Origin: Anaspis maculata
Taxonomy: Eukaryota > Arthropoda > Insecta > Coleoptera > Scraptiidae
Direction of reading: 5' to 3'
DNA: 64,000 bases
Assembly: GCA_949128115.1 (NCBI GenBank)
Contig: OX421962.1
Coordinates: 11,979,262 to 12,043,261, forward strand
Below the pieces are notes generated by a model. It saw only the letters and a list, made by a program, of their open reading frames with translations, made no database searches and was not told the DNA's origin. The position numbers and the translations under genes were made by a program. Below, in pieces: positions 35,755 through 49,322 of the stretch; the first letter of the stretch is position 1; every line of letters begins with the position of its first letter.

Positions 35755-38700
35755 CAAGTAGCTGCCAACTTCAAAAGTGGTGACCGATCGTTTCAAAAAA
35801 CACGTGGGTTGATGCCTGAAGTCACGTGGGTTGAAGCCTGAAGTCACGTGGGTTGAAGCCTGAGGTCACGTGGGTTGAAGGCTGGAGTCACGTGGGTTAA
35901 AATCTGAACTTTTTGGATAACAATTGTGTCTTTTTTTTTGATATTTGTGTTCGTTCGTCAGATGTTGCGTTTGGAACAAGTAGCTGCCAACTTCAAAAGT
36001 GGTGACCGATCGTTTAAAAAGTCACGTGGGTTGAAGCCTGAAGTCACGTGGGTTGATGCCTGGAGTCACGTGGGTTGAAGCCTGAAGTCACGTGGGTTGA
36101 AGCCTGAGGTCACGTGGGTTGAAGGCTGGAGTCACGTGGGTTAAAATCTGAACTTTTTGGATAACAATTGTGTCTTTTTTTTTGATATTTGTGTTCGTTC
36201 GTCAGATTTTGCGTTTGGAACAAGTAGCTGCCAACTTCAAAAGTGGTGACCGATCGTTTTCAAAGTCACGTGAGTTGAAGCCTGAAGTCACGTGGGTTGA
36301 AGCCTGAGGTCACGTGGGTTGGAGCCTGAAGTCACGTGGGTTGAAGCCTGGAGTCACGTGGGTTAAAACCTGAACTTTTTGAATAACAATTGTGTCCTCA
36401 GTTTTTTTTATATTTGTGTTCGTCAGATGTTGCGTTTGGAACAAGTAGCTGCCAACTCAAAAAGTGGTGACCGATCGTTTTGAAAGTCACGTGGGTTGAA
36501 GTTTGAAGTCACGTGGGTTGGAGCCTGAAGTCACGTGGGTTAAAACCTGAACTCTTTGGATAACAATTGTGTCTTTTTTTTTGATATTTGTGTTCGTTCG
36601 TCAGATGTTGCGTTTGGAACAAGTAGCTGCCAACTCAAAAAGTGGTGACCGATCGTTTTTTAAGTCACGTGGGTTGGAGTTTGAAGTCACGTGGGTTGGA
36701 GCCTGAAGTCACGTGGGTTAAGAGCTGAACTTTTTGGATAACAATTGTGTCTTTTTTTTTGATATTTGTGTTAGTTTGACGGATGTTGCGTTTGGAACAA
36801 GTAGCCGCCAACTCTAAAAGTGGTGACGGATCGTTTCAAAAGTCACGTGGTTTGAAGCCTGGAGTCCCGTGGGTTGAAGCCTGAAGTCACGTGGGTTTAA
36901 ACCTGAACTTTTTGGATAACAATTGTGTCTTTTTTTTTGATATTTGTGTTCGTTTGACGGATGTTGCGTTTGGAACAAGTAGCTGCCAACTTCAAAAGTG
37001 GTGACGGATCGTTTCAAAAGTCACGTGGGTTGAAGCCTGAAGTCACGTGGGTTTAAACCTGAACTTTTTGGATAACAATTGTGTCTTAAGTTTTTTTATA
37101 TTTGTGTTCGTCAGATGTTGCGTTTGGAACAAGTAGCTGCCAACTCAAAAAGTGGTGACCGATCGTTTTTAAAGTCACGTGGGTTGGAGTTTGAAGTCAC
37201 GTGGGTTGGAGCCTGAAGTCACGTGGGTTAAGACCTGAACTTTTTGGATAACAATTGTGTCTTTTTTTTGATATTTGTGTTCGTTTGACGGATGTTGCGT
37301 TTGGAACAAGTAGCTGCCAACTCCAAAAGTGGTGACGGAACGTTTCAAAAGTCACGTGGGTTGAAGCCTGGAGTCACGTGGGTTGAAGCCTGAAGTCACG
37401 TGGGTTGAAACCTGAACTTTTTGGATAACAATTGTGTCTTGAGTTTTTTTATATTTGTGTTCGTCAGATGTTGCGTTTGGAACAAGGAGCTGCCAACTCA
37501 AAAAGTGGTGACCGATCGTTTTTAAAGTCACGTGGGTTAAAGTTTGAAGTCACGTGGGTTGGAGCCTGAAGTCACGTGGGTTGAAACCTGGACTTTTTGG
37601 ATAACAATTGTGTCTTTTTTTTGATATTTGTGTTCGTTCGTCAGATGTTGCGTTTGGAACAAGTAGCTGCCAACTCAAAAAGTGGTGACCGATCGTTTTT
37701 AAAGTCACGTGGGTTGGAGTTTGAAGTCACGTGGGTTAAGACCTGAACTTTTTGGATAACAATTGTGTCTTTTTTTTTTGATATTTGTGTTCGTTTGACG
37801 GCTGTTGCGTTTGGAACAAGTAGCTGCCAACTCCAAAAGTGGTGACGGATCGTTTTAAAAGTCACGTGGGTTGAAGCCTGGAGTCACGTGGGTTGAAGCC
37901 TGAAGTCACGTGGTTTTGAACCTGAACTTTTTGGATAACAATTGTGTCTTTTTTTTATATTTGTGTTCGTTCGTCAGATGTTGCGTTTGGAACAAGTAGC
38001 TGCCAACTTCAAAAGTGGTGACCGATCGTTTTCACAGTCACGTGGGTTGAAGCCTGAAGTCACGTGGGTTAAAACCTGAACTTTTTGGATAACAATTGTG
38101 TCGTAAGTTTTTTATATATTTGTGTTCGTTCGTCAGATGTTGCGTTTGGAACAAGTAGTTGCCAACTCAAAAAGTAGTGACCGATCGTTTTTAAAACCAC
38201 GTGGGTTGAAGTTTGAAGTCACGTGGGCTGGAGCTTGAAGTCACGTGGGTCAAAACATGAACTTTTTGGATAACAATTGTGTCTTTTTTTTTGATATTTG
38301 TGTTCGTTTGTCGGATGTTGCGCTTGGAACAAGTAGCTGCCAACTCCAAAAGTGGTGACCGATCGTTTTTAAAGTCACGTGGGTTGGAGTTTGAAGGCAC
38401 GTGGGTTGGAGCCTGAAGTCACGTGGGTTAGGACCTGAACTTTTTGGATAACAATTGTGTCTTTTTTTTTGATATTTGTGTTCGTTTGACGGATGTTGCG
38501 TTTGGAACAAGTAGCTGCCAACTCCAAAAGTGGTGACGGATCGTTTTGAAAGTCACGTGGGTTGAAGCCTGGAGTCACGTGGGTTGAAGCCTGAAGTCAC
38601 GTGGGTTGGAGCCTGAAGTCACGTGGGTTAGGACCTGAACTTTTTGGATAACAATTGTGTCTTTTTTTTTGATATTTGTGTTCGTTTGACGGATGTTGCG

Positions 38701-41700
38701 TTTGGAACAAGTAGCTGCCAACTCAAAAAGTGGTGACCGATCGTTTTTAAAGTCACGTGGGTTGAAGTTTGAAGTCACGTGGGTTGGAGCCTGAAGTCAC
38801 GTAGGTTTAAACCTGAACTTTTTGGATAACAATTGTGTCTATTTTTTGATATTTCTGTTCGTTCGTCAGATGTTGCGTTTGGAACGAGAAGCTGCCAACT
38901 TGAAAAGTGGTGACCGATCGTTTTCAAAGTCACGTGGGTTGAAGTTTGAAGTCACGTGGGTTGGAGCCTGAAGTCACGTGGGTTTAAACCTGAACTTTTT
39001 GGATAACAATTGTGTCTTTTTTTTTATATTTGTGCTCGTTCGTCGGATGTTGCGTTTGGAACAAGTAGCTGCCAACTCCAAAAGTGGTGACGGATTGTTT
39101 TAAAAGTCACGTGGGTTGAAGCCTGGAGTCACGTGGGTTGAAGCCTGGAGTCACGTGGGCCTTAACCTGAAATTTTTAGATAACAATTGTGTCTTTTTTT
39201 TTGAAATTTGTGTTCGTTTATCAGTTGTTGCGTTTGGAACAAGTAGCTGCCAACTTCAAAAGTGGTGACTGATCGTTTTCAAAATCACGTGGGTTAAAAC
39301 CTGAAATTTTTAGATAACAATTGTGTCTTTTTTTTTGAAATTTGTGTTCGTTCATCAGTTGTTGCGTTTGGAACAAGTAGCTGCCAACTTCAAAAGTGGT
39401 GACCGATCGTTTCAAAAAACACGTGGGTTGATGCCTGAAGTCACGTGGGTTGAAGCCTGAAGTCACGTGGGATGAAGCCTGAAGTCACGTGGGTTGAAAA
39501 CTGAACTTTTTGGATAACAATTGTGTCTTTAGTTTTTTGAAATTTGTGTTCGTTTATCAGTTGTTGCGTTTGGAACAAGTAGCTGCCAACTTCAAAAATG
39601 GTGACTGATCGTTTTCATAGTCACGTGGGTTGAAGCCTGGAGTCACGTGGGTTAAAGCCTGAAGTCACGTGGGTTTAAACCTGAACTTTTTGGATAACAA
39701 TTGTGTCTTTTTTTCTATATTTGTATTCGTTCGTAAGATGTTGCGTTTGGAACAAGTAGCTGCCAACTTCAAAAGTGGTGACCGATCGTTTCAAAAAACA
39801 CGTGGGTTGATGCCTGAAGTCACGTGGTTTGAAGCCTGAAGTCACGTGGGTTGAAGCCTGAGGTCACGTGGGTTGAAGGCTGGAGTCACGTGGGTTAAAA
39901 CCTGAACTTTTTGGATAACAATTGAGTCTTTTTTTTTGATATTTGTGTTCGTTCGTCAGGTGTTGCGTTTGGAACAAGTAGCTGCCAACTTCAAAAGTGG
40001 TGACCGATCGTTTTAAAAGTCACTTGGGTTGAAGCCTGAAGTCACGTGGGTTGAAGCCTGAAGTCACGTGGTTTGAAACCTGAAATTTTTAGATAACAAT
40101 TGTGTCTTTTTTTTATATTTGTGTTCGTTCGTCGGATGTTGCGTTTGGAACAAGTAGCTGCCAACTCCAAAAGTGGTGACCGATCGTTTTAAAAGTCACG
40201 TGGGTTGAAGTTTGAAGTCACGTGAGTTGAAGCCTGAAGTCACGTGGGTTGATGCCTGGAGTCACGTGGGTTGAACCCTGAACTTTTTGGATAACAATTG
40301 TGTCTTTAGTTTTTTGAAATTTGTGTTCGTTCATCAGTTGTTGCGTTTGGAACAAGTAGCTGCCAACTTCAAAAGTGGTGACCGATCGTTTTTAAAGTCA
40401 CGTGGGTTGAAGTTTGAAGTCACGTGGGTTGGAGCTTGAAGTCACGTGGGTTGAAACATGTACTTTTTGGATAACAATTGTGTCTTTTTTTTCTGATATT
40501 TGTGTTCGTTCGTCAGATGTTGCGTTTGGAACAAGTAGCTGCCAACTTCAAAAGTGGTGACTGATCGTTTTCAAAGTCACGTGGGTTAAAACCTGAAATT
40601 TTTAGATAACAATTGTGTCTTTTTTTTGAAATTTGTGTTCGTTCATTAGTTGTTGCGTTTGGAACAAGTAGCTGCCAACTTCAAAAGTGGTGACTGATCG
40701 TTTTCAAAGTCACGTGAGTTGAAGCCTGAAGTCACGTGGGTTGAAGCCTGGAGTCACGTGGGTTAAAACCTGAACTTTTTGAATAACAATTGTGTCTTAA
40801 GTTTTTTTTATATTTGTGTTCGTCAGATGTTGCGTTTGGAACAAGTAGCTGCCAACTCAAAAAGTGGTGACCGATTGTTTTTAAAGTCACGTGGGTTGAA
40901 GTTTGAAGTCACGTGGGTTGGAGCCTGAAGTCACGTGAGTTAAAACCTGAACTCTTTGGATAACAATTGAGTCTTTTTTTTATATTTGTGTTCGTTCGTC
41001 AGATGTTGCGTTTGAAACAAGTAGCTGCCAACTTCAAAAGTGGTGACCGATCGTTTCAAAGAACACGTGGGTTGATGCCTGAAGTCACGTGGGTTGAAGC
41101 CTGAAGTCACGTGGGTTGAAGCCTGAGGTCACGTGGGTTGAAGGCTGGAGTCACGTGGGTTAAAATCTGAACTTTTTGGATAACAATTGTGTCTTTTTTT
41201 TTGATATTTGTGTTCGTTCGTCAGATGTTGCGTTTGGAACAAGTAGCTGCCAACTTCAAAAGTGGTGACCGATCGTTTAAAAAGTCACGTGGGTTGAAGC
41301 CTGAAGTCACGTGGGTTGATGCCTGAAGTCACGTGGGTTGAAGCCTGAAGTCACGTGGGTTGAAGCCTGAGGTCACGTGGGTTGAAGGCTGGAGTCACGT
41401 GGGTTAAAATCTGAACTTTTTGGATAACAATTGTGTCTTTTTTTTTGATATTTGTGTTCGTTCGTCAGGAGTTGCGTTTGGAACAAGTAGCTGCCAACTT
41501 TAAAAGTGGTGACCGATCGTTTTAAAAGTCACTTGGGTTGAAGCCTGATGTCACGTGGGTTGAAGCCTGAAGTCACGTGGTTTAAAACCTGAAATTTTTA
41601 GATAACAATTGTGTCTTTTTTTTATATTTGTGTTCGTTCGTCAGATGTTGCGTTTAGAACAAGTAGCTGCCAACTCAAAAAGTGGTGACCGATCGTTTTT

Positions 41701-44700
41701 AAAGTCACGTGGGTTGGAGCCTGAAGTCACGTGGGTTGAAGCCTGGAGTCACGTGGGTTAAAACCTGAACTTTTTGAATAACAATTGTGTCTTAAGTTTT
41801 TTTTATATTTGTGTTCGTCAGATGTTGCGTTTGGAACAAGTAGCTGCCAACTCAAAAAGTGGTGACCGATCGTTTCTAAAGTCACGTGGGTTGAAGTTTG
41901 AAGTCACGTGGGTTGGAGCCTTAAGTCACGTGGGTTAAAACCTGAACTCTTTTGATAACAATTGTGTATTTTTTTTTGATATTTGTGTTCGTTCGTCAGA
42001 TGTTGCGTTTGGAACAAGTAGCTGCCAGCTCAAAAAGTTGTGACCGATCGTTTTTAAAGTCACGTGGGTTGGAGTTTGAAGTCACGTGGGTTGGAGCCTG
42101 AAGTCACGTGGGTTTAGACCTGAACTTTTTGGATAACAATTGTGTCTTTTTTTTTATATTTGTGTTAGTTTGACGGATGTTGCGTTTGGAACAAGTAGCT
42201 GCCAACTCCAAAAGTGGTGACGGATCGCTTCAAAAGTCACGTGGTTTGAAGCCTGGAGTCCCGTGGGTTGGAGCCTGAAGTCACGTGGGTTTAAACCTGA
42301 ACTTTTTGGATAACAATTGTGTCTTTTTTTTTGATATTTGTGTTCGTTCGTCAAATGTTGCGTTTGGATTAAGTAGCTGCCAACTCCAAAAGTGGTTACC
42401 GATCATTTCAAGGTCACGTGGGGTGAAGCCTGAAGTCACGTGGGTTGAAGCCTGAGGTCACGTGGGTTGAAGGCTGGAGTCACGTGGGTTAAAACCTGAA
42501 CTTTTTGGATAACAATTGTGTCTTTTTTTTCATATTTGTGTTCGTTCGTCAGATGTTGCGTTTGGAACAAGTAGCTGCCAACTTCAAAAGTGGTTACCGA
42601 TCAATTTCAAAGTCACGTGATTTGAAGCCTGAGGTCACTTGGGTTGAAGCCTGAAGTCACGTGGATTGAAACCTGAACTTTTTGGATAGCAATTGTGTCT
42701 TTAGTTTTTTGAAATTTGTGTTCGTTCATCAGTTGTTGCGTTTGGAACAAGTAGCTGCCAACTTCAAAAGTGGTTACCGATCGTTTCAAAAAACACGTGG
42801 GTTGATGCCTGAAGTCACGTGGGTTGAAGCCTGAAGTCACGTGGGTTGAAGGCTGGAGTCACGTGGGCTTAAACCTGAACTTTTTGGATAACAATTGTGT
42901 CTTTTTTTCTATATTTGTATTCGTTCGTCAGATGTTGCGTTTGGAACAAGTAGCTGCCAACTTCAAAAGTGGTTACCGATCGTTTCAAAAAACACGTGGG
43001 TTGATGCCTGAAGTCACGTGGTTTGAAGCCTGAAGTCACGTGGGTTGAAGCCTGAGGTCACGTGGGTTGAAGGCTGGAGTCACGTGGGTTAAAACCTGAA
43101 CTTTTTGGATAACAATTGTGTCCTTTTTTTTTATATTTGTGTTCGTTTGACGGATGTTGCGTTTGGAACAAGTAGCTGCCAACTTCAAAAGTGGTGACGG
43201 ATCGTTCCAAAAGTCACGTGGGTTGAAGCCTGGAGTCACGTGGGTTGAAGCCTGAAGTCACGTGGGTTTAAACCTGAACTTTTTGGATAACAATTGTGTC
43301 TTAAGTTTTTTTATATTTGTGTTCGTCAGATGTTGCGTTTGAAACAAGTAGCTGCCAACTCAAAAAGTGGTGACCGATCGTTTTCAAAGTCACGTGGGTT
43401 AGAGTATGAAGTCACGTGGGTTGGAGCCTGAAGTCACGTGGGTTAAAACCTGAACTTTTTGGATAACAATTGTGTCTTTTTTTTGATATTTGTGTTCGTT
43501 CGTCAGATGTTGTGTTTGGAACAAGTAGCTGCCAACTCAAAAAGTGGTGACCGATCGTTTTTAAAGTCACGTGGGTTGGAGTTTGAAGTCACGTGGGTTG
43601 GAGCCTGAAGTCACGTGGGTTGAGACCTGAACTTTTTGGATAACAATTGTGTCTTTTTTTTTTATATTTGTGTTCGTTTGACGGCTGTTGCGTTTGGAAC
43701 AAGTAGCTGCCAACTTCAAAAGTGGTGACCGATCGTTTTCAAAGTCACGTGGGTTGAAGCCTGGAGTCACGTGGGTTGAAGCCTGGAGTCACGTGAGTTT
43801 AAAACTGAACTTTTTGGATAACAATTGTGTCTTTAGTTTTTTGGAATTTGTGTTCGTTTATCAGTTGTTGCGTTTGGAACAAGTTGCTGCCAACTTCAAA
43901 AGTGGTGACCGATCGACTTCAAAGTCACGTGGGTTGAAGCCTGAAGTCACGTGGGTTGAAGCCTGGAGTCACGTGGGTTAAAACCTGAACTTTTTGGATA
44001 ACAATTGTGTCGTGAGTTTTTTTTTCCATTTGTGTTCGTTCGTCAGATGTTGCGTTTGGAACAAGTAGCTGCTAACTCAAAAAGTGGTGACCGATCGTTT
44101 TTAAAGTCACGTGAGTTGAAGTTTGAAGTCACGTGGGTTGGAGCTTGCAGTCACGTGGGTTGAAACATGAACTTTTTGGATAACAATTGTGTCTTTTTTT
44201 TATATTTGTGTTCGTTTGTCGGATGTTGCGCTTGGAACAAGTAGCTGCCAACTCCAAAAGTGGTGACGGATCGTTTTAAAAGTCACGTGGGTTGAAGCCT
44301 GGAGTCAGTTGGGTTGAAGCCTGGAGTCACGTGGGTTTAAACCTGAACTTTTTGGATAACAATTGTGTCTTTTTTTCTATATTTGTATTCGTTCGTCAGA
44401 TGTTGCGTTTGGAACAAGTAGCTGCCAACTTCAAAAGTTGTGACCGATCGTTTCAAAAAACACGTGGGTTGATGCCTGAAGTCACGTGGGTTGAAGCCTG
44501 AAGTCACGTGGGTTGAAGCCTGAGGTCACGTGGGTTGAAGGCTGGAGTCACGTGGGTTAAAACCTGAACTTTTTGGATAACAATTGTGTCTTTTTTTTTG
44601 ATATTTGTGTTCGTTCGTCAGATGTTGCGTTTGGAACAAGTAGCTGCCAACTTCAAAAGTGGTTACCGATCGTTTTCAAAGTCACGTGGGTTGAAGCCTG

Positions 44701-47062
44701 GAGTCACGTGGGTTGAAGCCTGAAGTCACGTGGGTTTAAACCTGAACTTTTTGGATAACAATTGTGTCTTTTTTTTTATATTTGTGTTCGTTCGTCAGAT
44801 GTTGCGTTTGGAACAAGTAGCTACCAACTTCAAAAGTGGTGACCGATCGTTTTCAAAGTCACGTGGGTTGAAGCCTGAAGTCACGTGGGTTGAAACCTGA
44901 ACTTTTTGGATAACAATTGTGTCGTAAGTTTTTTTTATATTTGTGTTTGTTCGTCAGATGTTGCGTTTGGAACAAGTAGCTGCCAACTCAAAAAGTGGTG
45001 ACCGATCGTTTTTAAAGTCACGTGAGTTGATGTTTTAAGTCACGTGGGTTGGAGCTTCCAGTCACGTGGGTTGAAACATGAACTTTTTGGATAACAATTG
45101 TATCTTTTTTTCTATATTTGTATTCGTTCGTCAGATGTTGCGTTTGGAACAAGTAGCTGCCAACTTCAAAAATGGTTACCGATCGTTTCAAAAAACACGT
45201 GGGTTGATGCCTGAAGTCGCGTGGGTTGAAGCCTGAAGTCACGTGGGTTGAAGCCTGAGGTCACGTGGGTTGAAGGCTGGAGTCACGTGGGTTAAAACCT
45301 GAACTTTTTGGATAACAATTGTGTCTTTTTTTTTTGATATTTGTGTTCGTTCGTCAGATGTTGCGTTTGGGACAAGTAGCTGCCAACTCCAAAAGTGGTG
45401 ACCGATCGTTTTAAAAGTCACTTGGGTTGAAGCCTGATGTCACGTGGGTTGAAGCCTGAAGTCACGTGGTTTAAAACCTGAAATTTTTAGATAACAATTG
45501 TGTCTTTTTTTTATATTTGTGTTCGTTCGTCAGATGTTGCGTTTAGAACAAGTAGCTGCCAACTCAAAAAGTGGTGACCGATCGTTTTTAAAGTCACGTG
45601 GGTTGGAGTTTGAAGTCACGTGGGTTGGAGCCTGAAGTCACGTGAGTTTAAAACTGAACTTTTTGGATAACAATTGTGTCTTTTTTTTTATATTTGTGTT
45701 CGTTCGTCAGATGTTGCGTTTGGAACAAATAGCTACCAACTTCAAAAGTGGTGACCGATCGTTTTCAAAGTCACGTGGGTTGAAACCTGAACTTTTTGGA
45801 TAACAATTGTGTCTTTAGTTTTTTGAAATTTGTGTTCGTTTATCAGTTGTTGCGTTTGGAACAAGTTGCTGCCAATTTCAAAAGTGGTGACCGATCGACT
45901 TCAAAGTCACGTGGGTTGAAGCCTAAAGTCACGTGGGTTGAAGCCTGGAGTCACGTGGGTTAAAACCTGAACTTTTTGATTAACGATTGTGCCTTAAGTT
46001 TTTTTTTATATTTGTGTTCGTCAGATGTTGTGTTTGGAACAAGTAGCTGCCAACTCAAAAAGTGGTGACCGATCGTTTTTAAAGTCACGTGGGTTGGAGT
46101 TTGAAGTCACGTGGGTTGGAGCCTGAAGTCACGTGGGTTAAGACCTGAACTTTTTGGATAACAATTGTGTCTTTTTTTTGATATTTGTGTTCGTTTGACG
46201 GCTGTTGCGTTTGGAACAAGTAGCTGCCAACTTCAAAAGTGGTGACCGATCGTTTTCAAAGTCACGTGGGTTGAAGCCTGGGGTCACGTGGGTTGAAGCC
46301 TGAAGTCACGTGGGTTTAAACCTGAACTTTTTGGATAACAATTGTGTCTTTTTTTTTATATTTGTGTTCGTTCGTCAGATGTTGCGTTTGGAACAAGTAG
46401 CTACCAACTTCAAAAGTGGTGACCGATCGTTTTCAAAGTCACGTGGGTTGAAGCCTGAAGTCACGTGGGTTGAAACCTGAACTTTTTGGATAACAATTGT
46501 GTCTTTAGTTTTTTGAAATTTGTGTTCGTTTATCAGTTGTTGCGTTTGGAACAAGTTGCTGCCAATTTCAAAAGTGGTGACCGATCGACTTCAAAGTCAC
46601 GTGGGTTGAAGCCTGAAGTCACGTGGGTTGAAGCCTGGAGTCACGTTGGTTAAAACCTGAACTTTTTGGATAACAATTGTGTCGTGAGTTTTTTTTTCCA
46701 TTTGTGTTCGTTCGTCAGATGTTGCGTTTGGAACAAGTAGCTGCCAACTCGAAAAGTGGTGACCGGTCGTTTTTAAAGTCACGTGAGTTGAAGTTTGAAG
46801 TCACGTGGGTTGGAGCTTGCAGTCACGTGGGTTGAAACATGAACTTTTTGGATAACAATTGTGTCTTTTTTTTTATATTTGTGTTCGTTTGTCGGATGTT
46901 GCGCTTGGAACAAGTAGCTGCCAACTCCAAAAGTGGTGACGGATCGTTTTAAAAGTCACGTGGGTTGAAGCCTGAAGTCACGTGGGTTGAAGCCTGAGGT
47001 CACTTGGGTTGAAAGCTGGAGTCACGTGGGTTAAAACCTGAACTTTTTGGATAACAATTGTG
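35755..47062 (+). repeat. 13.02-kb higher-order unit, copy 2, with 819-bp deletion
   Basis: Follows copy 1 directly. It tracks copy 1 at an offset of 13,021 until about 45,420, then at 12,202, so about 819 bp of copy 1 (about 32.4-33.22 kb) is absent. That missing stretch is the part of copy 1 that repeats its own 27.75-28.56 kb region. Similarity ends near 47,062. Confidence 0.82.
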
Positions 47063-47072
47063 TCTTTAGTTT

Positions 47073-47460
47073 TTGAAATTTGTGTTCGTTCATCAGTTGC
47101 TGCGTTTGGAACAAGTAGCTGCCAACTTCAAAAGTGGTGACCGATCGATTTCAAAGTCACGTGGGTTGAAGCCTGAAGTCACGTGGGTTGAAGCCTGGAG
47201 TCACGTGGGTTGGAGCCTGGAGTCACGTGGGTTAAAACCTGAAATTTTTAGATAACAATTGTGTCTTTTTTTTTGAAATTTGTGTTCGTTCATCAGTTGT
47301 TGCGTTTGGAACAAGTAGCTGCCAACTTCAAAAGTGGTGACCGATCGATTTCAAAGTCACGTGGGTTGAAGCCTGAAGTCACGTGGGTTGAAGCCTGGAG
47401 TCACGTGGGTTGGAGCCTGGAGTCACGTGGGTTAAAACCTGAAATTTTTAGATAACAATT
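47073..47460 (+). repeat. Two adjacent near-identical 200-bp units of the GAAATTT/CATCAG variant
   Basis: Two consecutive monomers carry AACTTCAAAAGTGG, GACCGATCGATTTC and four sub-repeats in the same order of variants. They show local single-monomer amplification just right of the end of the 13-kb unit. Confidence 0.7.
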
Positions 47461-49322
47461 GTGTCTTTTTTTTTGAAATTTGTGTTCGTTCATCAGTTGT
47501 TGCGTTTGGAACAAGTAGCTGCCAACTTCAAAAGTGGTGACTGATCGTTTTCAAAGTCACGTGGGTTGAAGCCTAAAGTCACGTGGGTGGAAGCCTGGAG
47601 TCACGTGGGTCAAAACCTGAACTTTTTGATTAACGATTGTGCCTTAAGTTTTTTTTTATATTTGTGTTCGTCAGATGTTGTGTTTGGAACAAGTAGCTGC
47701 CAACTCAAAAAGTGGTGACCGATCGTTTTTAAAGTCACGTGGGTTGGAGTTTGAAGTCACGTGGGTTGGAGCCTGAAGTCACGTGGGTTAAGACTTGAAC
47801 TTTTTGGATAACAATTGTGTCTTTTTTTTGATATTTGTGTTCGTTTGACGGCTGTTGCGTTTGGAACAAGTAGCTGCCAACTTCAAAAGTGGTGACCGAT
47901 CGTTTTCAAAGTCACGTGGGTTGAAGCCTGGGGTCACGTGGGTTGAAGCCTGAAGTCACTTGGGTTTAAACCTGAACTTTTTGGATAACAATTGTGTCTT
48001 TTTTTTTATATTTGTGTTCGTTCGTCAGATGTTGCGTTTGGAACAAGTAGCTACCAACTTCAAAAGTGGTGACCGATCGTTTTCAAAGTCACGTGGGTTG
48101 AAGCCTGAAGTCACGTGGGTTGAAGCCTGAAGTCACGTGGGTTGAAACCTGAACTTTTTGGATAACAATTGTGTTTTTAGTTTTTTGAAATTTGTGTTCG
48201 TTTATCAGTTGTTGCGTTTGGAACAAGTAGCTGCCAACTTCAAAAATGGTGACTGATCGTTTTCAAAGTCACGTGGGTTGAAGCCTGAAGTCACGTGGGT
48301 TGAAGCCTGAAGTCACGTGGGTTGAAGCCTGAAGTCACGTGGGTTAAAACCTGAAATTTTTAGATAACAACTGTGTCTTTTTTTTTTGAAATTTGTGTTC
48401 GTTCATCAGTTGTTGAGTTTGGAACAAGTAGCTGCCAACTTCAAAAGTGGTGACTGATCGTTTTCAAAGTCACGTGAGTTGAAGCCTGAAGTCACGTGGG
48501 TTGCAGCCTGGAGTCACGTGGGTTGAACCCTGAACTTTTTGGATAACAATTGTGTCTTTAGTTTTTTGAAATTTGTGTTCGTTTATCAGTTGTTGCGTTT
48601 GGAACAAGTAGCTGCCAACTTCAAAAGTGGTGACCGATCGTTTTTAAAGTCACGTGGGTTGAAGTTTGAAGTCACGTGGGTTGGAGCTTGAAGTCACGTG
48701 GGTTAAAACATGAACTTTTTGGATGACAATTGTGTCTTTTTTTTTTGATATTTGTGTTCGTTTGTCGGATGTTGCGCTTGGAACAAGTAGCTGCCAACTC
48801 CAAAAGTGGTGACGGATCGTTTGAAAAGTCACGTGGGTTGAAGCCTGGAGTCACGTGGGTTAAAGCCTGAAGTCACGTGGGTTTAAACCTGAACTTTTTG
48901 GATAACAATTGTGTCTTTTTTTCTATATTTGTATTCGTTCGTAAGATGTTGCGTTTGGAACAAGTAGCTGCCAACTTCAAAAGTGGTGACCGATCGTTTC
49001 AAAAAACACGTGGGTTGATGCCTAAAGTCACGTGGTTTGAAGCCTGAAGTCACGTGGGTTGAAGCCTAAGGTCACGTGGGTTGAAGCCTGGAGTCACGTG
49101 GGTTGAAGCCTGGAGTCACGTGAGTTTGAACCTGAACTTTTTGGATATAAATTGTGTCTTTTTTTTGATATTTGTGTTCGTTCGTCAGATGTTGCGTTTG
49201 GAACAAGTAGCTGCCAACTTCGAAAGTGGTGACCGATCGTTTTTAAAGTCACGTGAGTTGAAGCCTTAAGTCACGTGGGTTAAAACCTGGACTCTTTGGA
49301 TAACAATTGTGTCTTTTTTTTT

